Assembly (NCBI GenBank): GCA_030460725.1
Contig: JAKECL010000144.1
Location: 1 to 5,951, forward strand
From: Propionibacterium sp.
Lineage (GTDB): Bacteria; Actinomycetota; Actinomycetes; Actinomycetales; Actinomycetaceae
Direction of reading: 5' to 3'
Length of the DNA stretch: 5,951 nucleotides
Below the pieces are notes generated by a model. That model saw only the letters and a program-made list of their open reading frames with translations. It had not been told where the DNA came from and did no database searches. This document shows, piece by piece, positions 5,645 to 5,951 of this stretch; position 1 is the first letter of the stretch; the number at the start of each line of letters is the position of its first letter. The translations under genes and the position numbers were made by a program.

Positions 5645-5766
5645 GGGAGGTCGGTGCGGCGCCCGTGGCGACCGGGCCCGCGACGACCGCGCCCGCGGCG
5701 GGCGCACCCGTGGACCTCTCCGACCTCGACGAACGCCCGGACCTGCCGCCGCTCGACCTGGTCTGA
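5645..5766 (+). pseudogene. Duplicated 3' fragment of gene A
   Basis: This is the gene A C-terminal tail through the TGA at 5764-5766, with five extra codons (a 15-nt segment giving APAAGAPV instead of APV). The frame is open upstream only to a TGA at 5605-5607, with no start, and that upstream part is unrelated to gene A. It is a non-functional relic of the duplication, or the original 3' end displaced by the insertion. Confidence 0.75.
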
Positions 5767-5799
5767 CGGCCCCTGTCACTCAACGCACTCGGTGCCCCC

Positions 5800-5813
5800 A
5801 GACCGGAAGGTCT
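5800..5813. terminator. Second copy of the GGAA-loop hairpin between convergent gene ends
   Basis: AGACC-GGAA-GGTCT is repeated here as at 219-232. It lies between the gene A fragment stop (5766) and the gene B stop (5833). The wider inverted repeat (5808-5816 with 5844-5852) is slightly better paired here because of the T-to-C difference. There is no T-run, so the terminator role is inferred from position only. Confidence 0.3.
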
Positions 5814-5832
5814 CCCCTGCGGGGTCGCGAGC

Positions 5833-5951
5833 TCACGCCGAACGGGAGACCTCCCCGGCACCGGAGTGCGCAGCGGTGTCGGACCGCGTCGCGGAACCAC
5901 GCCCCAGTACCACCTCCACACTGTGCTCCGGGCTGAGGTCCAGGCGGCGCA
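5833..5951 (-). CDS. C-terminal part of an unrecognised protein (gene B), 5' end outside the window
   Basis: On the minus strand the frame is open from the right edge to TGA at 5835-5833 and gives 38 residues, RRLDLSPEHSVEVVLGRGSA followed by a polar Ala/Ser tail ending GEVSRSA. Codon choice in the first part is strongly G/C-ending, and the two competing minus frames read as low complexity, so this frame is the likely gene. The family cannot be told from the tail. Its last 20 codons are in the long repeat and recur at 252-314. It faces gene A, suggesting the two were convergent neighbours before the cassette entered. Confidence 0.55.
   Translation of the reverse strand, partial: RRLDLSPEHSVEVVLGRGSATRSDTAAHSGAGEVSRSA

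Larger units (their letters stand above)
5645..5895. repeat. Right copy of long direct repeat flanking the cassette
   Basis: These 251 bases match 79-314 in direct orientation and carry the extra 15 nt. The copy begins right after the cassette's last unique bases and ends inside gene B, which continues uninterrupted to the window edge. The two substitutions relative to the left copy are in gene B codons, one silent and one Gly for Glu. Confidence 0.9.

Overview
The window is high-GC DNA. Coding third positions are strongly G/C-biased, and several starts look leaderless, with a TANNNT hexamer 6-7 nt before the ATG. The C-terminal segment of the left-edge gene is almost entirely G/C at third positions. 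This fits an actinobacterium; I cannot name the genus. No rRNA, tRNA, CRISPR array, integrase or transposase is visible.

The central feature is a long direct repeat at the two edges (79-314 and 5645-5895). It holds the 3' end of a rightward gene (gene A, partial at 3-185) and the 3' end of a leftward gene (gene B, partial at 5833-5951). Gene A is complete-ended only on the left and gene B continues only on the right. Each outer copy is paired with a truncated duplicate of the other gene. The simplest reading is that genes A and B were once convergent neighbours, and that about 5.3 kb (315-5644) was inserted between them with duplication of the shared 3'-end region. The copies differ by two substitutions and one 15-nt in-frame indel, so they look like diverged alleles. 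That suggests single-crossover (Campbell-type) integration of a circle carrying a related allele, although an old tandem duplication is possible.

The cassette holds, left to right: (1) a 200-aa two-membrane-span protein of unknown family (392-994, +) with a good ribosome binding site; (2) about 420 bp without a convincing gene, perhaps decayed coding sequence, ending in a palindrome and paired direct repeats; (3) a class II Fic protein gene (1434-2554, +) broken by an in-frame stop and a one-base deletion in a C-run, with catalytic and inhibitory motifs still readable; (4) a 336-aa, probably all-helical protein of unknown function (2715-3725, +); (5) convergent to it, a 493-aa plasmid pRiA4b ORF-3-like protein (5322-3841, -).

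The pRiA4b gene is bracketed by two same-direction copies of a 99-bp repeat (3739-3837 and 5413-5511; 75/99 identical without gaps). Each copy can form two small hairpins, and one shows a compensatory base-pair change. This may be a dispersed palindromic element. Between the second copy and the right-hand long repeat lie a GC-rich hexamer repeat and a possible 15-codon gene remnant that stops exactly at the repeat boundary. No pathway links the cassette genes clearly. The layout looks like an accessory island that is partly decaying (Fic broken, fragments at the edges).
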